A DNA stretch of 64,000 bases, taken from NCBI RefSeq assembly GCF_905221025.1, contig NZ_CAJNBL010000008.1, positions 1-64,000 on the forward strand, given 5' to 3'. Shown one piece after another: positions 53,154 to 63,746 of the stretch. Position 1 is the stretch's first letter, and each line of letters opens with the position of its first letter. The notes under the pieces were generated by a model. That model was not told where the DNA came from. It saw only the letters and a list, made by a program, of their open reading frames with translations, and did not search any database. This DNA is from Candidatus Nitrotoga fabula. GTDB taxonomy: Bacteria; Pseudomonadota; Gammaproteobacteria; Burkholderiales; Gallionellaceae. Both the position numbers and the translations under genes were made by a program.

Positions 53154-54083
53154 TCAGAACTTGACCAGCGTTGCGAGCCCAAACAGCAGCAGCAGTGCAA
53201 ACCAGAATACCAGCGCACGCCACACCAGACCAACTGTGCTTTGCATGAAATCCACGTCCGCATCCTCCCCTATGCCCAGCTCAGGCCTGTCCTGCGGCAA
53301 GCCAGCCTGCAGGATGGGCAAACCCAGGCGCACGCCGATTGCTCCTGCAGCACTGGCCAGCACTACGCCAGCAACCGGATCTGGCCAACTTTGCGACTGC
53401 GTGCGCCAGCAATACAATGTATCTTCAAAATCGCCAACGATCGCAAAAATCATTGCGGTAACCCTCATAGGCAGCCATTCTACCCAGCGGTAAGCCTGGC
53501 GCGCAAACACACCCAAGTCACCCGGGTCTTCATGATCCCACAGCTGGTCAATAAAATGCGCCATCCGGTACAGTACGGCTCCTGCAGGCCCCAGCCCAAG
53601 AAACATCGAAACCACAAACCACGTGATCACACCAAACAGGTAACGATGTGCGGCAAGCAATCCCTCTTCGATCGTAACGCGCGCAACTTCTTCGTGCTTG
53701 AGCTCATGGCAGGAGGACGCACGCCACGCAGACAGCAGATTGCGCGCCTTGTCCAGGTCATGATCGCGCAGTGCCTGGTGAATATCCGTATAACTGCGGA
53801 TGAACTGACGAAAACCCAGCGTGAAATACAGGACCAGCACATTGAATAACAGGGCAAATACCGGATGGACCCAATACATCAGCCAGTACAGGGAAACCGT
53901 CCCGATCAACGGTAACAGGATTGCAACCAGCCATGCAATCCTGCCATGTTTCAGATGACCGGCATGCAAGTAGCGGTGGAAAAAATCGACATAACGCCCG
54001 AGCGCTGCATGCAGATTCCTGCGCAAGGCCAGCGGATGCAACTGCTCCAGCAGCAAAGCGAAGATCAGGGATAACAGGCTCAT
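53154..54083 (-). CDS. CobD/CbiB family membrane protein
   Basis: 309-aa integral membrane protein. Hydrophobic helices lie at about 1-18, 48-72, 74-95, 145-170 and 285-305. Middle sequences GLGPAGAVLYRMAHFIDQLW and GVFARQAYRWVEWLPMRVTA are typical of the CbiB/CobD fold (adenosylcobinamide-phosphate synthase) and of the related AmpE-like proteins. No other cobalamin gene is in the window, so a role in B12 synthesis is not supported by context. Annotated by fold only. Convergent with rsgA and divergent from nothing; cysN lies upstream on the same strand with 180 bases between. Confidence 0.75.
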   Translation of the reverse strand: MSLLSLIFALLLEQLHPLALRRNLHAALGRYVDFFHRYLHAGHLKHGRIAWLVAILLPLIGTVSLYWLMYWVHPVFALLFNVLVLYFTLGFRQFIRSYTDIHQALRDHDLDKARNLLSAWRASSCHELKHEEVARVTIEEGLLAAHRYLFGVITWFVVSMFLGLGPAGAVLYRMAHFIDQLWDHEDPGDLGVFARQAYRWVEWLPMRVTAMIFAIVGDFEDTLYCWRTQSQSWPDPVAGVVLASAAGAIGVRLGLPILQAGLPQDRPELGIGEDADVDFMQSTVGLVWRALVFWFALLLLFGLATLVKF

Positions 54084-54263
54084 GGCAGCTTGAAAGGCAT
54101 GGTTTATATGTTATACACGATACAACACCCAATTTATGCGGAAAACCTACGGCACCCCCATTTACTGAAAACCCCACGCAAGCAGAAAGCTCCGGATCAT
54201 GCCGCCTGTTCCCACGGACACTGCCTGCGCCCGTTCACACAGGCATAGCACAGAACCAGCAAA

Positions 54264-55517
54264 TCAAACCATCATTCCGGCTGCAACCGTATTATTCGTC
54301 GCCTCATCGATCACAATGAAACTCCCGGTGCTCCGGTTATTGCCGTAACTGTCCAGCACCAGCGGTTGCTGCACCTTCATTGCCACGCGGGCAATATCAT
54401 TCATCTGGAGCGTCACAGTGTCTTGCTGCTCCAGGGTGTTCACATCCACGCGGTAATCCAGCCGCGCAAACAGGCATTTCACTACACGAGTGGTATGCTT
54501 GATAAAATATTTCCGGTTCAAGTCCAGCGGAGCCTCAGACAGCCAGCACAGCATCGCCTCAAATTCCTTGGCAACCCGTGGCATTCTGGCCGGCTTCACG
54601 AACATGTCGCCGCGCGAAATATCGATTTCATCTGTCAAAGTCAGCGTAACGGATTTTGGCGCGCCGGCATGCTGCAGGTTACCATCATACGTAACAATTT
54701 CCTTTACCCGGGAAGTGCGGCCCGAAGGTAGAATCACAATTTCATCCCCGGGTGCAATTTCCCCGGATTCAATCCGTCCCATATAACCACGAAAATCATG
54801 GTGCTCTGACGTCATTGGGCGGCATACCCACTGCACCGGATAGCGAAAATCGGTTGTATTGATATCGTGATCGATCATCACGTTCTCCAGCAGTTCCAGC
54901 AGCGGATTACCCTGATACCAAGCCAGGTTTTCCCCTCGCTCCACCACCATATCACCATTCAATGCCGAAATCGGTATGCAAGTCAACTCATGTGCCCCCA
55001 ACTGTGCGGCAAAAGCACGATATTCCGCGCAAATGGCTTCGAAAGTCTCCTGCGCATAACCTACCATGTCCATTTTATTTACAGCCAGCACGATATGCGG
55101 AACCCCCAGCAATGTGGCAATAAATGTATGGCGGCGGGTCTGTGTCAGAACCCCCTTGCGGGCATCCACCAGAATAATGGCGAGATTCGCGGTACTGGCA
55201 GCCGTGACCATATTACGGGTGTACTGCTCATGACCGGGCGTGTCTCCGATAATAAATTTTCGCCGGGGCGTGGCAAAATACCGGTATGCTACATCAATGG
55301 TAATCCCCTGTTCACGCTCTGCCTGCAAGCCGTCCGTCAGCAGGGACAAATCTACTGCTCCCGTGCCACCTCGCCTCTCACTGGTTCTGGCGATGGCAGA
55401 AAGCTGATCCTCGAAAATCGACTTGGAATCGTGCAGCAAACGGCCGATCAGCGTACTCTTTCCATCGTCAACGCTGCCCGCTGTGATAAAACGCAATAAC
55501 TGTTTCGTATGACTCAT
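54264..55517 (-). CDS. cysN: sulfate adenylyltransferase subunit 1 (GTPase)
   Basis: 417-aa EF-Tu-like GTPase that drives ATP sulfurylase. G1 GSVDDGKSTLIGRLLHDSK, switch regions DVAYRYFATPRRKFIIGDTP with GHEQYTRN, and G4 NKMDMVGY are intact, followed by domains II and III. There is no fused APS kinase (CysC), consistent with an APS reductase downstream in the pathway. It starts 2 bases after cysD. Confidence 0.96.
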   Translation of the reverse strand: MSHTKQLLRFITAGSVDDGKSTLIGRLLHDSKSIFEDQLSAIARTSERRGGTGAVDLSLLTDGLQAEREQGITIDVAYRYFATPRRKFIIGDTPGHEQYTRNMVTAASTANLAIILVDARKGVLTQTRRHTFIATLLGVPHIVLAVNKMDMVGYAQETFEAICAEYRAFAAQLGAHELTCIPISALNGDMVVERGENLAWYQGNPLLELLENVMIDHDINTTDFRYPVQWVCRPMTSEHHDFRGYMGRIESGEIAPGDEIVILPSGRTSRVKEIVTYDGNLQHAGAPKSVTLTLTDEIDISRGDMFVKPARMPRVAKEFEAMLCWLSEAPLDLNRKYFIKHTTRVVKCLFARLDYRVDVNTLEQQDTVTLQMNDIARVAMKVQQPLVLDSYGNNRSTGSFIVIDEATNNTVAAGMMV

Positions 55518-55519
55518 AA

Positions 55520-56425
55520 TTAAAAATAACCTTCCTTCTTGCGCAGTTCCATAGAAGCCTCGGAAGTCTGATCATCCATACGCGTTGCACCGCGCTCGGT
55601 AATGCGCGTAATGGCGGTTTCTTCGATAATTTCCTGCACATTGCGCGCGTGCGACTCCACCGGACAGGTACAGGTCATATCTCCCACCGTGCGGAAACGC
55701 ACCATCATTTTTTCCACTTTCTCGCCTGATTTTGGTTGCACCAGATGAGACACCGGCAAAATCCCGTTGTCACGGCGAATCACCTCGCGCTCATGCGCAT
55801 AGTAAATTTCCGGAATATGCAATTTTTCACGTGCGATATATTCCCAGATATCCATTTCTGTCCAGTTGCTGATCGGGAACACCCGGATATTCTCACCAGG
55901 ATGTACCCGTGTATTATAGATATCCCACAGCTCCGGACGCTGATTCTTCGGATCCCACTGGCCGAACTCGTCCCGAAAAGAGAAAATCCGCTCCTTGGCC
56001 CGCGCTTTCTCCTCATCGCGACGCGCACCGCCAATGCAGGCATCAAAACCAAATTCGGCAATGGTCTCCAGCAAGGTTACCGACTGAAAGGCATTGCGTC
56101 CCTGGTCCGCATTTTTCAGTACAATTGTCCCCTTGCGGATCGAGTCATCGAGTGAGCGCACGATCAAACGCTCTCCCAGATCGGATGCCAGCTTGTCGCG
56201 GCAGGCAATCACTTCCGGGAAGTTATGCTCGGTATCAATGTGCACCAGAGGAAATGGGAAACGGGCCGGACGAAAAGCCTTTTCCGCCAGGCGCAACATG
56301 ACTATGGAATCCTTGCCACCGGAAAACAGCAGCGCAGGATTCTTGCATTCAGCGGCCACTTCCCGCATGATATGGATTGATTCACTTTCCAGCGCATCCA
56401 GATGCGTAACGTGCTGATCACTCAT
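55520..56425 (-). CDS. cysD: sulfate adenylyltransferase subunit 2
   Basis: 301-aa PP-loop enzyme that makes APS from ATP and sulfate. The PP-loop is LLFSGGKDSIVMLRLAEKAF; further signatures are FPLVHIDTEHNFPEV, FPISNWTEMDIWEYIAREKL and VRFRTVGDMTCTCPVESHA. The start is MSDQHVTHLD (56425). It precedes cysN with a 2-base gap and follows cysH by 109 bases. Confidence 0.96.
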   Translation of the reverse strand: MSDQHVTHLDALESESIHIMREVAAECKNPALLFSGGKDSIVMLRLAEKAFRPARFPFPLVHIDTEHNFPEVIACRDKLASDLGERLIVRSLDDSIRKGTIVLKNADQGRNAFQSVTLLETIAEFGFDACIGGARRDEEKARAKERIFSFRDEFGQWDPKNQRPELWDIYNTRVHPGENIRVFPISNWTEMDIWEYIAREKLHIPEIYYAHEREVIRRDNGILPVSHLVQPKSGEKVEKMMVRFRTVGDMTCTCPVESHARNVQEIIEETAITRITERGATRMDDQTSEASMELRKKEGYF

Positions 56426-56534
56426 TTCTTCCCTCAACTTCCATATTTACCAATCCTGATCATCCTGTCCCAGGAAACTGACCCCCAACAGGATGGATTC
56501 ATCCTTGCCTAACAACATCTTCCCAAAAAACAAG

Positions 56535-57239
56535 CTATGCAGGTTTGCCCGGAACGGCCTTGCTCACATGCAAACCGCATTCCTTGCTTTGCGGGTCTTC
56601 CCACCACCAGCGTCCGGAACGGATGTCCTCCCCCGGTGTAATCGCACGGGTACAGGGTGCACAGCCAATACTGGGGTAAAAGCGGTCATGCAGCTGGTTA
56701 TAGGGCACATCATACTGCCTCAGATACTCCCACACTTCGGCATTGCTCCAGTCAAGCAGCGGATTGAATTTCTGCAATCCATTTTCGCGATCCAGCATCG
56801 ATAGCTGCAAGGATTCGCGAGAGGGTGCCTGGTCCCGCCGCATGCCCGTAATCCACGCACGCTTCCCTGACAGTGCACGGCGCAGCGGTTCCACCTTGCG
56901 AATATGGCAACAAAGCTTGCGCAATTCCACGCTGCCATAAAATCCATTGACCCCATGCCGGGCGACATACTCTTCAATCTGCCCCGCGTCCGGGAACAGG
57001 ACACGCAGTGGTACCGGATACCGCTCCCGAACCTGCTGCATCAAGTCATACGTTTCTTGCGGCAACCGCCCGGTATCCAGGCTGAACATTTCAATATCAG
57101 GCTGGTATTTACCGATCAGGTCGGTCAGCACCATGTCCTCGGCTCCCAGGCTGTTGGCGAACACGACCGGCGCATAATCCCGAGCGGCACTGGCCAGAAC
57201 CGCACGTACCTGATTTATTTTATCTTGCAGATCAACCAT
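56535..57239 (-). CDS. cysH: adenylyl-sulfate (APS) reductase, CysH family
   Basis: 234-aa reductase giving sulfite. The PAPS/APS-binding region includes FANSLGAEDMVLTDLIGK and SLDTGRLPQETYDLM. Two cysteine pairs, CC in LRKLCCHIRKVEPL and CxxC in SIGCAPCTRAI, mark the [4Fe-4S] APS-reductase type rather than the PAPS type, and no cysC is present. The catalytic Cys lies in KECGLH near the C-terminus. I start at MVDLQDKINQV (57239), which overlaps the DUF934 gene by 8 bases; an earlier start at 57260 is possible. Confidence 0.95.
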   Translation of the reverse strand: MVDLQDKINQVRAVLASAARDYAPVVFANSLGAEDMVLTDLIGKYQPDIEMFSLDTGRLPQETYDLMQQVRERYPVPLRVLFPDAGQIEEYVARHGVNGFYGSVELRKLCCHIRKVEPLRRALSGKRAWITGMRRDQAPSRESLQLSMLDRENGLQKFNPLLDWSNAEVWEYLRQYDVPYNQLHDRFYPSIGCAPCTRAITPGEDIRSGRWWWEDPQSKECGLHVSKAVPGKPA

Positions 57240-57759
57240 TTGCTGGTCCTGCTGCCCCATCCCGCTTCACCCGACGAAACAGCGGTAATTTCTGATCAAA
57301 CGATGTCTGATAGGTTTCTGAAAAATCGGTCAGCCCCTTGAGTGCGTCATATATGTTTTTATCCGGTCGCGGTGCGAAAGCATCAAAACCAACGCGCTGC
57401 ATATAGAACAACTGATCACGCAGCACATCGCCAATGGCGCGCAATTCACCCGTGTAACCAAGACGGGCACGCAAATTATACGCAATCGAATATCCACGGC
57501 CATCCGCAAATCTGGGAAAATCCACCGCAATAACGTCAAACCTGTCCAGGTCACCCTTCAGATCCTCAGGCCGCTCATTGCTGGCTAGCCAGACTCCCAG
57601 CCCGGAACGGTCCTGCAACCTGGAACGCTGTGCCTGCCACATCCTGAGTGGAACGATGACTTTCCCGGCGGGAACGGAAGCCGATTCTGGCGTTTCATTT
57701 TCTTGCAGGCGCAGGATCGTCCAGTCATCACTGACTACCGCTTTGTCTTTAATAATCAT
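57232..57759 (-). CDS. DUF934 family protein of the sulfite-reduction cluster
   Basis: 175-aa soluble protein. The stretch DLDRFDVIAVDFPRFADGRG, SIAYNLRARLGYTGELRAIG, DVLRDQLFYMQRVGFDAF is diagnostic of DUF934. No catalytic motif or cofactor site is obvious. Always found between cysI and cysH in beta- and some gammaproteobacteria, where it is thought to assist the sulfite reductase. Here it starts 5 bases after cysI and overlaps cysH, so it is certainly part of the same transcript. Confidence 0.9.
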   Translation of the reverse strand: MIIKDKAVVSDDWTILRLQENETPESASVPAGKVIVPLRMWQAQRSRLQDRSGLGVWLASNERPEDLKGDLDRFDVIAVDFPRFADGRGYSIAYNLRARLGYTGELRAIGDVLRDQLFYMQRVGFDAFAPRPDKNIYDALKGLTDFSETYQTSFDQKLPLFRRVKRDGAAGPANG

Positions 57760-57764
57760 TTCTG

Positions 57765-59510
57765 CTATAACCTCGATTTACGTTGTACCGTATAATGATC
57801 CGGTTTCTCCATGAACCCGTAATTGGTTTTATCGACAGAGTCGTCCGCCTCAATCGGAGTTGCATACACCCACTCTTTGAAGGGTTCTACGCCTATTCTG
57901 CGAACCGTGTCAATGAACGGCTCCTCTTCCAGGCGTTCACGCAGATACACCTGCAAAATCCGATCGATCACCTCCGGCATCTGCTGGAAATTGAACGACG
58001 GACCCAGAATTTTACCGATCGCGGCCTGATTTCCCTGCGCGCCCCCGATGGAAACCTGGTACCACTCTCCTCCATCCTTCTTGTCGACGCCGATGATACC
58101 AATATGGCCGACATGGTTATGACCGCATGCGTTCACACACCCGGACATGTTCAATTCAATCTCGCCGATATCATGCAGGAAATCTGCACGGTCGAAACGA
58201 TCGGAAATCATTTTCGCCAGCGGGATCGACCTGGCGAATGCCAGCGTGCAGAAATCCGCACCGGGGCAGCAGATCATATCCGTCAACAAACCAATATTCG
58301 GCGTTGCCAGACCATGCGCAGACGCCTCTTTCCAGAGGCTGACAAGATCGGACTGTTTCACATCGGCCAGGACCAGGTTCTGCTTATGGGTGGCACGCAG
58401 TTCGCCAAAGCTATAGCGGTCCGCCATGTCTGCAATCCGGTCCATCTGGTCGGCCGTTACATCTCCGGGAGCCACGCCGGTTTTCTTCAGCGACAACAAT
58501 ACCGCTGCATAGCCAGGCATCTTGTGCGGTCTGACATTACGCTGCATCCAATCGGCAAAAGCCTTGTTCTGCTCTTTGAACAGATCCAGTGCGGGGTCCT
58601 TTTCTGCCGAAACCTCATATCCGGGCGGGGCGAAATATTCCGCGACCCGCTTTACCTCTTCCACCGTCAGCGTACCCGGACCACCCTTGATGTCCGCCCA
58701 GTCCGCTTCGACCTGACGTCTGAACTCTTCGATTCCGAGTGCCTTTACCAGTATCTTGATACGGGATTTGTACATATTGTCGCGACGACCATACTGGTTA
58801 TAAACACGCATGATGGACTCAATGTATGTCAGCATATGCTGCCAGGGCACAAAGTCACAGATTTCGCTTCCTATGATCGGAGTACGAGCCGTTCCTCCTC
58901 CCACCAGCACACGAAAACCAATCTCGCCCTGCGCATTCCTGATTGCAGACAACCCAATATCATGTACAGCAATCGCTGCGCGGTCTTCTGCAGCGCCGCT
59001 TATCGCAATCTTGAATTTGCGCGGCAGATAGGCGAATTCCGGATGGAAAGTACTCCATTGGCGCAATATTTCCGCATAGGGGCGGGGGTCAACAATCTCA
59101 TCCGGAGCAACCCCTGCAAATTCATCGGATGTAATATTTCGGATACAGTTTCCGGATGTCTGGATGCCGTGCATCTCAACCGACGCCAGGTCGGCCAGAA
59201 TATCCGGCGTCTCTTCCAGTTTGATCCAGTTAAACTGGATATTCTGGCGCGTAGTGAAATGACCATAGCCGCGGTCGTATTTACGGGCAATATGTGCAAA
59301 CATGCGCATCTGCTTGGAAGACAACAAACCATAGGGCACGGCAATCCGCAGCATGTAAGCATGGATTTGCATGTACAGCCCGTTTTGCAGCCGCAATGGA
59401 CGGAATTCATCTTCTGTCAGCTCGCCGGACAAGCGGCGCTGCACCTGATCACGATACTGGGCGACACGCTCATTCACAATCTGCTGATCATACACATCAT
59501 ATTTATACAT
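57765..59510 (-). CDS. cysI: sulfite reductase hemoprotein subunit
   Basis: 581-aa siroheme/[4Fe-4S] enzyme reducing sulfite to sulfide. N-terminal ferredoxin-like domain with FTTRQNIQFNWIKL, the SGNCIRNITSDEFAGV siroheme region, and the cluster cysteines CPGADFC and NMSGCVNACGHNHVG. The start is MYKYDVYDQQIVNERVAQY. No flavoprotein cysJ is adjacent, so electrons probably come from ferredoxin or another donor. First gene of the cysI-DUF934-cysH-cysD-cysN run, with a candidate promoter just upstream. Confidence 0.95.
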   Translation of the reverse strand: MYKYDVYDQQIVNERVAQYRDQVQRRLSGELTEDEFRPLRLQNGLYMQIHAYMLRIAVPYGLLSSKQMRMFAHIARKYDRGYGHFTTRQNIQFNWIKLEETPDILADLASVEMHGIQTSGNCIRNITSDEFAGVAPDEIVDPRPYAEILRQWSTFHPEFAYLPRKFKIAISGAAEDRAAIAVHDIGLSAIRNAQGEIGFRVLVGGGTARTPIIGSEICDFVPWQHMLTYIESIMRVYNQYGRRDNMYKSRIKILVKALGIEEFRRQVEADWADIKGGPGTLTVEEVKRVAEYFAPPGYEVSAEKDPALDLFKEQNKAFADWMQRNVRPHKMPGYAAVLLSLKKTGVAPGDVTADQMDRIADMADRYSFGELRATHKQNLVLADVKQSDLVSLWKEASAHGLATPNIGLLTDMICCPGADFCTLAFARSIPLAKMISDRFDRADFLHDIGEIELNMSGCVNACGHNHVGHIGIIGVDKKDGGEWYQVSIGGAQGNQAAIGKILGPSFNFQQMPEVIDRILQVYLRERLEEEPFIDTVRRIGVEPFKEWVYATPIEADDSVDKTNYGFMEKPDHYTVQRKSRL

Positions 59511-59536
59511 TTTTAATTTCCTTACAGAAACTACTT

Positions 59537-59542
59537 ATTATA
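59537..59542 (-). promoter_or_regulatory. cysI: candidate cysI promoter -10 element
   Basis: A perfect TATAAT on the minus strand, 27 bases before the cysI start. The -35 region is G-rich and unlike TTGACA, as expected for a promoter needing an activator such as CysB or Cbl. No consensus CysB site is evident. GGAAA precedes the start codon. Confidence 0.5.
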
Positions 59543-59618
59543 AGCCACGCCAAGCCAAACCCGCCCTCGCTTGCGAATATTTATTGCACTTTTCCGGCCA
59601 CATGTCTGGAAACCACGT

Positions 59619-60401
59619 TCAGTGCAGCATCAGCTTGACACCGATAATCGTTAACATGCTCGCCAGAATCGGGCGCAACACCCGGTCAGGAACCTTGACC
59701 CCAATGTGACTTCCCAGATAGATCCCAGGCAGCGAGCCCAACAGCAGGCTCCCCAGTAGTCCATAATCCACTGTTCCAAGCACCGCATGCCCCAGTCCGG
59801 CAACCAGCGTGAGCGGAACGGCATGGGCAATATCGGTACCGACTATTTTGGACATCGGCGCACGCGGATACAAAAACAGCAGCACCACCACTCCCAAGGC
59901 GCCAGCCCCGACCGATGAAATGGTTACCAGCACTCCGAGTACGGCACCGGTCATCACCGTTGCACCGGTCAAATGGTGCGCATGCAGCTCGAAAATCAAT
60001 CCGTCCTGACGTTTGCCGATTTTTTCCAGATAGGGCTTGAACAGCATGGCTGCCGCAGTCAACAACAAAGCAACGCTCAACACGCTGGTAATGAGCGATT
60101 TCAAATGCTTCTCGTCAAGCGCAAGGTAATGAAGCAGAATCATGCTGCATAAAGCGGCAGGAAGACTGCCCACTGCCAGCAGCCTTACCACTTTCCAGTC
60201 TACCGTGCCCCGTCGCCCATGTACCCAGCTCCCCCCCATCTTGGTGAGCGCGGCATACAGCAAATCGGTACCCACCGCTGTGGCCGGGGCGACCCCGAAC
60301 AGCAGCACCAGAACCGGAGTCATCAAAGAACCGCCCCCCACCCCCGTAACGCCTACTACAAAGCCGACCACGAAACCCGAAAATGTATATAGCCAGTCCA
60401 T
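59619..60401 (-). CDS. TSUP (TauE/SafE) family membrane permease
   Basis: 260-aa protein with about 7-8 hydrophobic segments. Two repeated halves begin GFVVGFVVGVTGVGGGSLMT and GAVLGVLVTISSVGAGALGV, each with the family GVGGG/SVGAG motif. TSUP proteins export sulfite, sulfonates or other organic anions. Its place directly upstream of cysI suggests sulfite or sulfate handling in this cluster, although 108 bases and a separate promoter lie between. Normal length for the family. Confidence 0.9.
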   Translation of the reverse strand: MDWLYTFSGFVVGFVVGVTGVGGGSLMTPVLVLLFGVAPATAVGTDLLYAALTKMGGSWVHGRRGTVDWKVVRLLAVGSLPAALCSMILLHYLALDEKHLKSLITSVLSVALLLTAAAMLFKPYLEKIGKRQDGLIFELHAHHLTGATVMTGAVLGVLVTISSVGAGALGVVVLLFLYPRAPMSKIVGTDIAHAVPLTLVAGLGHAVLGTVDYGLLGSLLLGSLPGIYLGSHIGVKVPDRVLRPILASMLTIIGVKLMLH

Positions 60402-60982
60402 CCAAACTCCCTAAAACGGCGCGCATGGTAGCGCACCTCCCTGGCATTATCAAACCACACTCCCGTGGATTTTACTTATAACATTTTGTTCTTACCTTAT
60501 AATTAAATGTAATAAGCTGGGCAGCGATTGGCGAATGGTCGCTACGTCAGCGCCTGGAAATCCGCATCGCACAAGACGACTGCAGAATGTAATACGGACG
60601 GGTCTGTTCCGGAACAAGGCGCTTAAAAGCCTCATGTCGAACCTTCTGTCCCCTGCGGCAACTTCTCCAGCGTCCTGCATGCCGCTGGATATTCTTAAAG
60701 CAAGGGTAAATTCTGCAAAATCCCGACCTGTCTTGTGCAAGGTGGATACCTGAACATTCTGCCGGGGCCCCGATGCCTTTCATTCTTGCATGCCGTACCA
60801 GGATTCGCCCGGACAAAGCACTGCAGAGATCGAGATAAATCCAGTATCATATGGGGCATGGGAATATTTGCTGACATTACTAGAATCCTGGCCGGAAAAG
60901 CTACGATTGGCAAACTTCCCGGCCGGATTCAACCTCCTTGCCGGCACCGCGCAATCAATCTGTCTAATACTTAAGGAAAACA
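60402..60982. other. non-coding interval between the TSUP gene and the UPF0114 gene
   Basis: About 580 bases with only short overlapping frames on both strands and no recognised product. An AT-rich stretch at 60477-60510 (two TTATAA boxes 27 bases apart) probably contains the TSUP promoter. AAGGAAA just before 60983 is the UPF0114 ribosome-binding site. Confidence 0.45.
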
Positions 60983-61528
60983 ATGCAATACAAAAATACC
61001 TCTCCGCGTTTCAAGCCCATGACCAGCATCCTGTTTGGCAGCCGATGGCTGCAACTGCCCCTATATCTTGGGCTAATCGTCGCTCAATGCGTTTATGTAT
61101 TTCATTTCATGGTCGAGCTAACTCATCTGGTTGAAAAGGTTCCGCACCTGGCTGAAGCCGACATCATGCTGATCGTGCTCGGTTTGATCGACGTAGTCAT
61201 GATCTCCAATCTACTGATCATGGTAATCGTAGGGGGCTATGAAACTTTTGTTTCACGCCTCGATCTGGAAGGTCACCCGGACGAACCGGACTGGTTATCT
61301 CACGTCAATGCCAATCTGCTCAAGATCAAACTGGCCACCGCCATCATCGGCATATCCTCCATCCATCTGCTGAAAACGTTTATCAATGCCCCTAACCTGA
61401 CCGAAAAAACCATGCTGTGGCAAACGGTCATTCACATGACTTTTGTGGCTTCGGCCGTTGCCATGGCCTACATCGATCGCCTGATGGCACCTTCTCACGG
61501 CGACACGCATCCAGCCAGTCAGCACTGA
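60983..61528 (+). CDS. UPF0114 family membrane protein
   Basis: 181-aa inner-membrane protein. Hydrophobic segments at about 24-45, 60-90, 115-130 and 145-165. The family signature SRWLQLPLYLGLIVAQCVYV, IGLVDVVMISNLL-like DVVMISNLLIMVIVGGYETF and VNANLLKIKLATAIIGISSI is clear (YqhA type). Biochemical function unknown. It is preceded by AAGGAAA and followed by a strong bidirectional stem-loop. No functional link with the neighbours. Confidence 0.9.
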   Translation: MQYKNTSPRFKPMTSILFGSRWLQLPLYLGLIVAQCVYVFHFMVELTHLVEKVPHLAEADIMLIVLGLIDVVMISNLLIMVIVGGYETFVSRLDLEGHPDEPDWLSHVNANLLKIKLATAIIGISSIHLLKTFINAPNLTEKTMLWQTVIHMTFVASAVAMAYIDRLMAPSHGDTHPASQH

Positions 61529-61642
61529 CCTGCTCTCCTGCCGTCCTCTGTTGATACAGTGCCGAGGTGCAGTCATTCGTCGGGACCGATGAAACATGAC
61601 CAAGACCATGCCCCGGAGATAATCGGATGCACGGGCAAGGCT

Positions 61643-61672
61643 AGACGCCGGGAACCATGCTTCCCGGCGTCT
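61643..61672. terminator. perfect 12-bp stem-loop between convergent genes
   Basis: Arms AGACGCCGGGAA (61643-61654) and TTCCCGGCGTCT (61661-61672) with a 6-base loop, lying between the UPF0114 gene and the convergent PII gene. It lacks T-runs on either side but is very stable, so it probably stops transcription from both directions. Confidence 0.7.
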
Positions 61673-61729
61673 GACATTGGATATCAATTACATATGGGCA
61701 GAATCTTAAGAAATGTCCCCATCCCTGCC

Positions 61730-63507
<1,778 letters not shown>

Positions 63508-63746
63508 GGCTATGCTTTCCAGGATTGAGAAGAAACAAATACCCAATCAACATGAAGCAAATTCCATGCCAATATATTTTTTTAATTAAAACAACAGAGT
63601 ACAGCAGCTATTCCGGGAGGAACGGGATTTTCGCACAACAGGCACGCATCACTGACGCTGCCATGCACCAAATCAGTGCCTGGAGAGGATGATCCGGGTT
63701 TTCTGGCTGCCTCGCTCCAAAACGTCCAAAGCCGGCCGGAATGCAC

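Noticed and set aside
57783-59516. 577-codon open frame on the plus strand opposite cysI
   Set aside because: It mirrors cysI almost exactly, has no ribosome-binding site or family features, and is explained by codon bias of the real gene.
60535-60983. Several 65-80 codon frames on both strands in the TSUP-UPF0114 gap
   Set aside because: They overlap one another, lack ribosome-binding sites and match no family.
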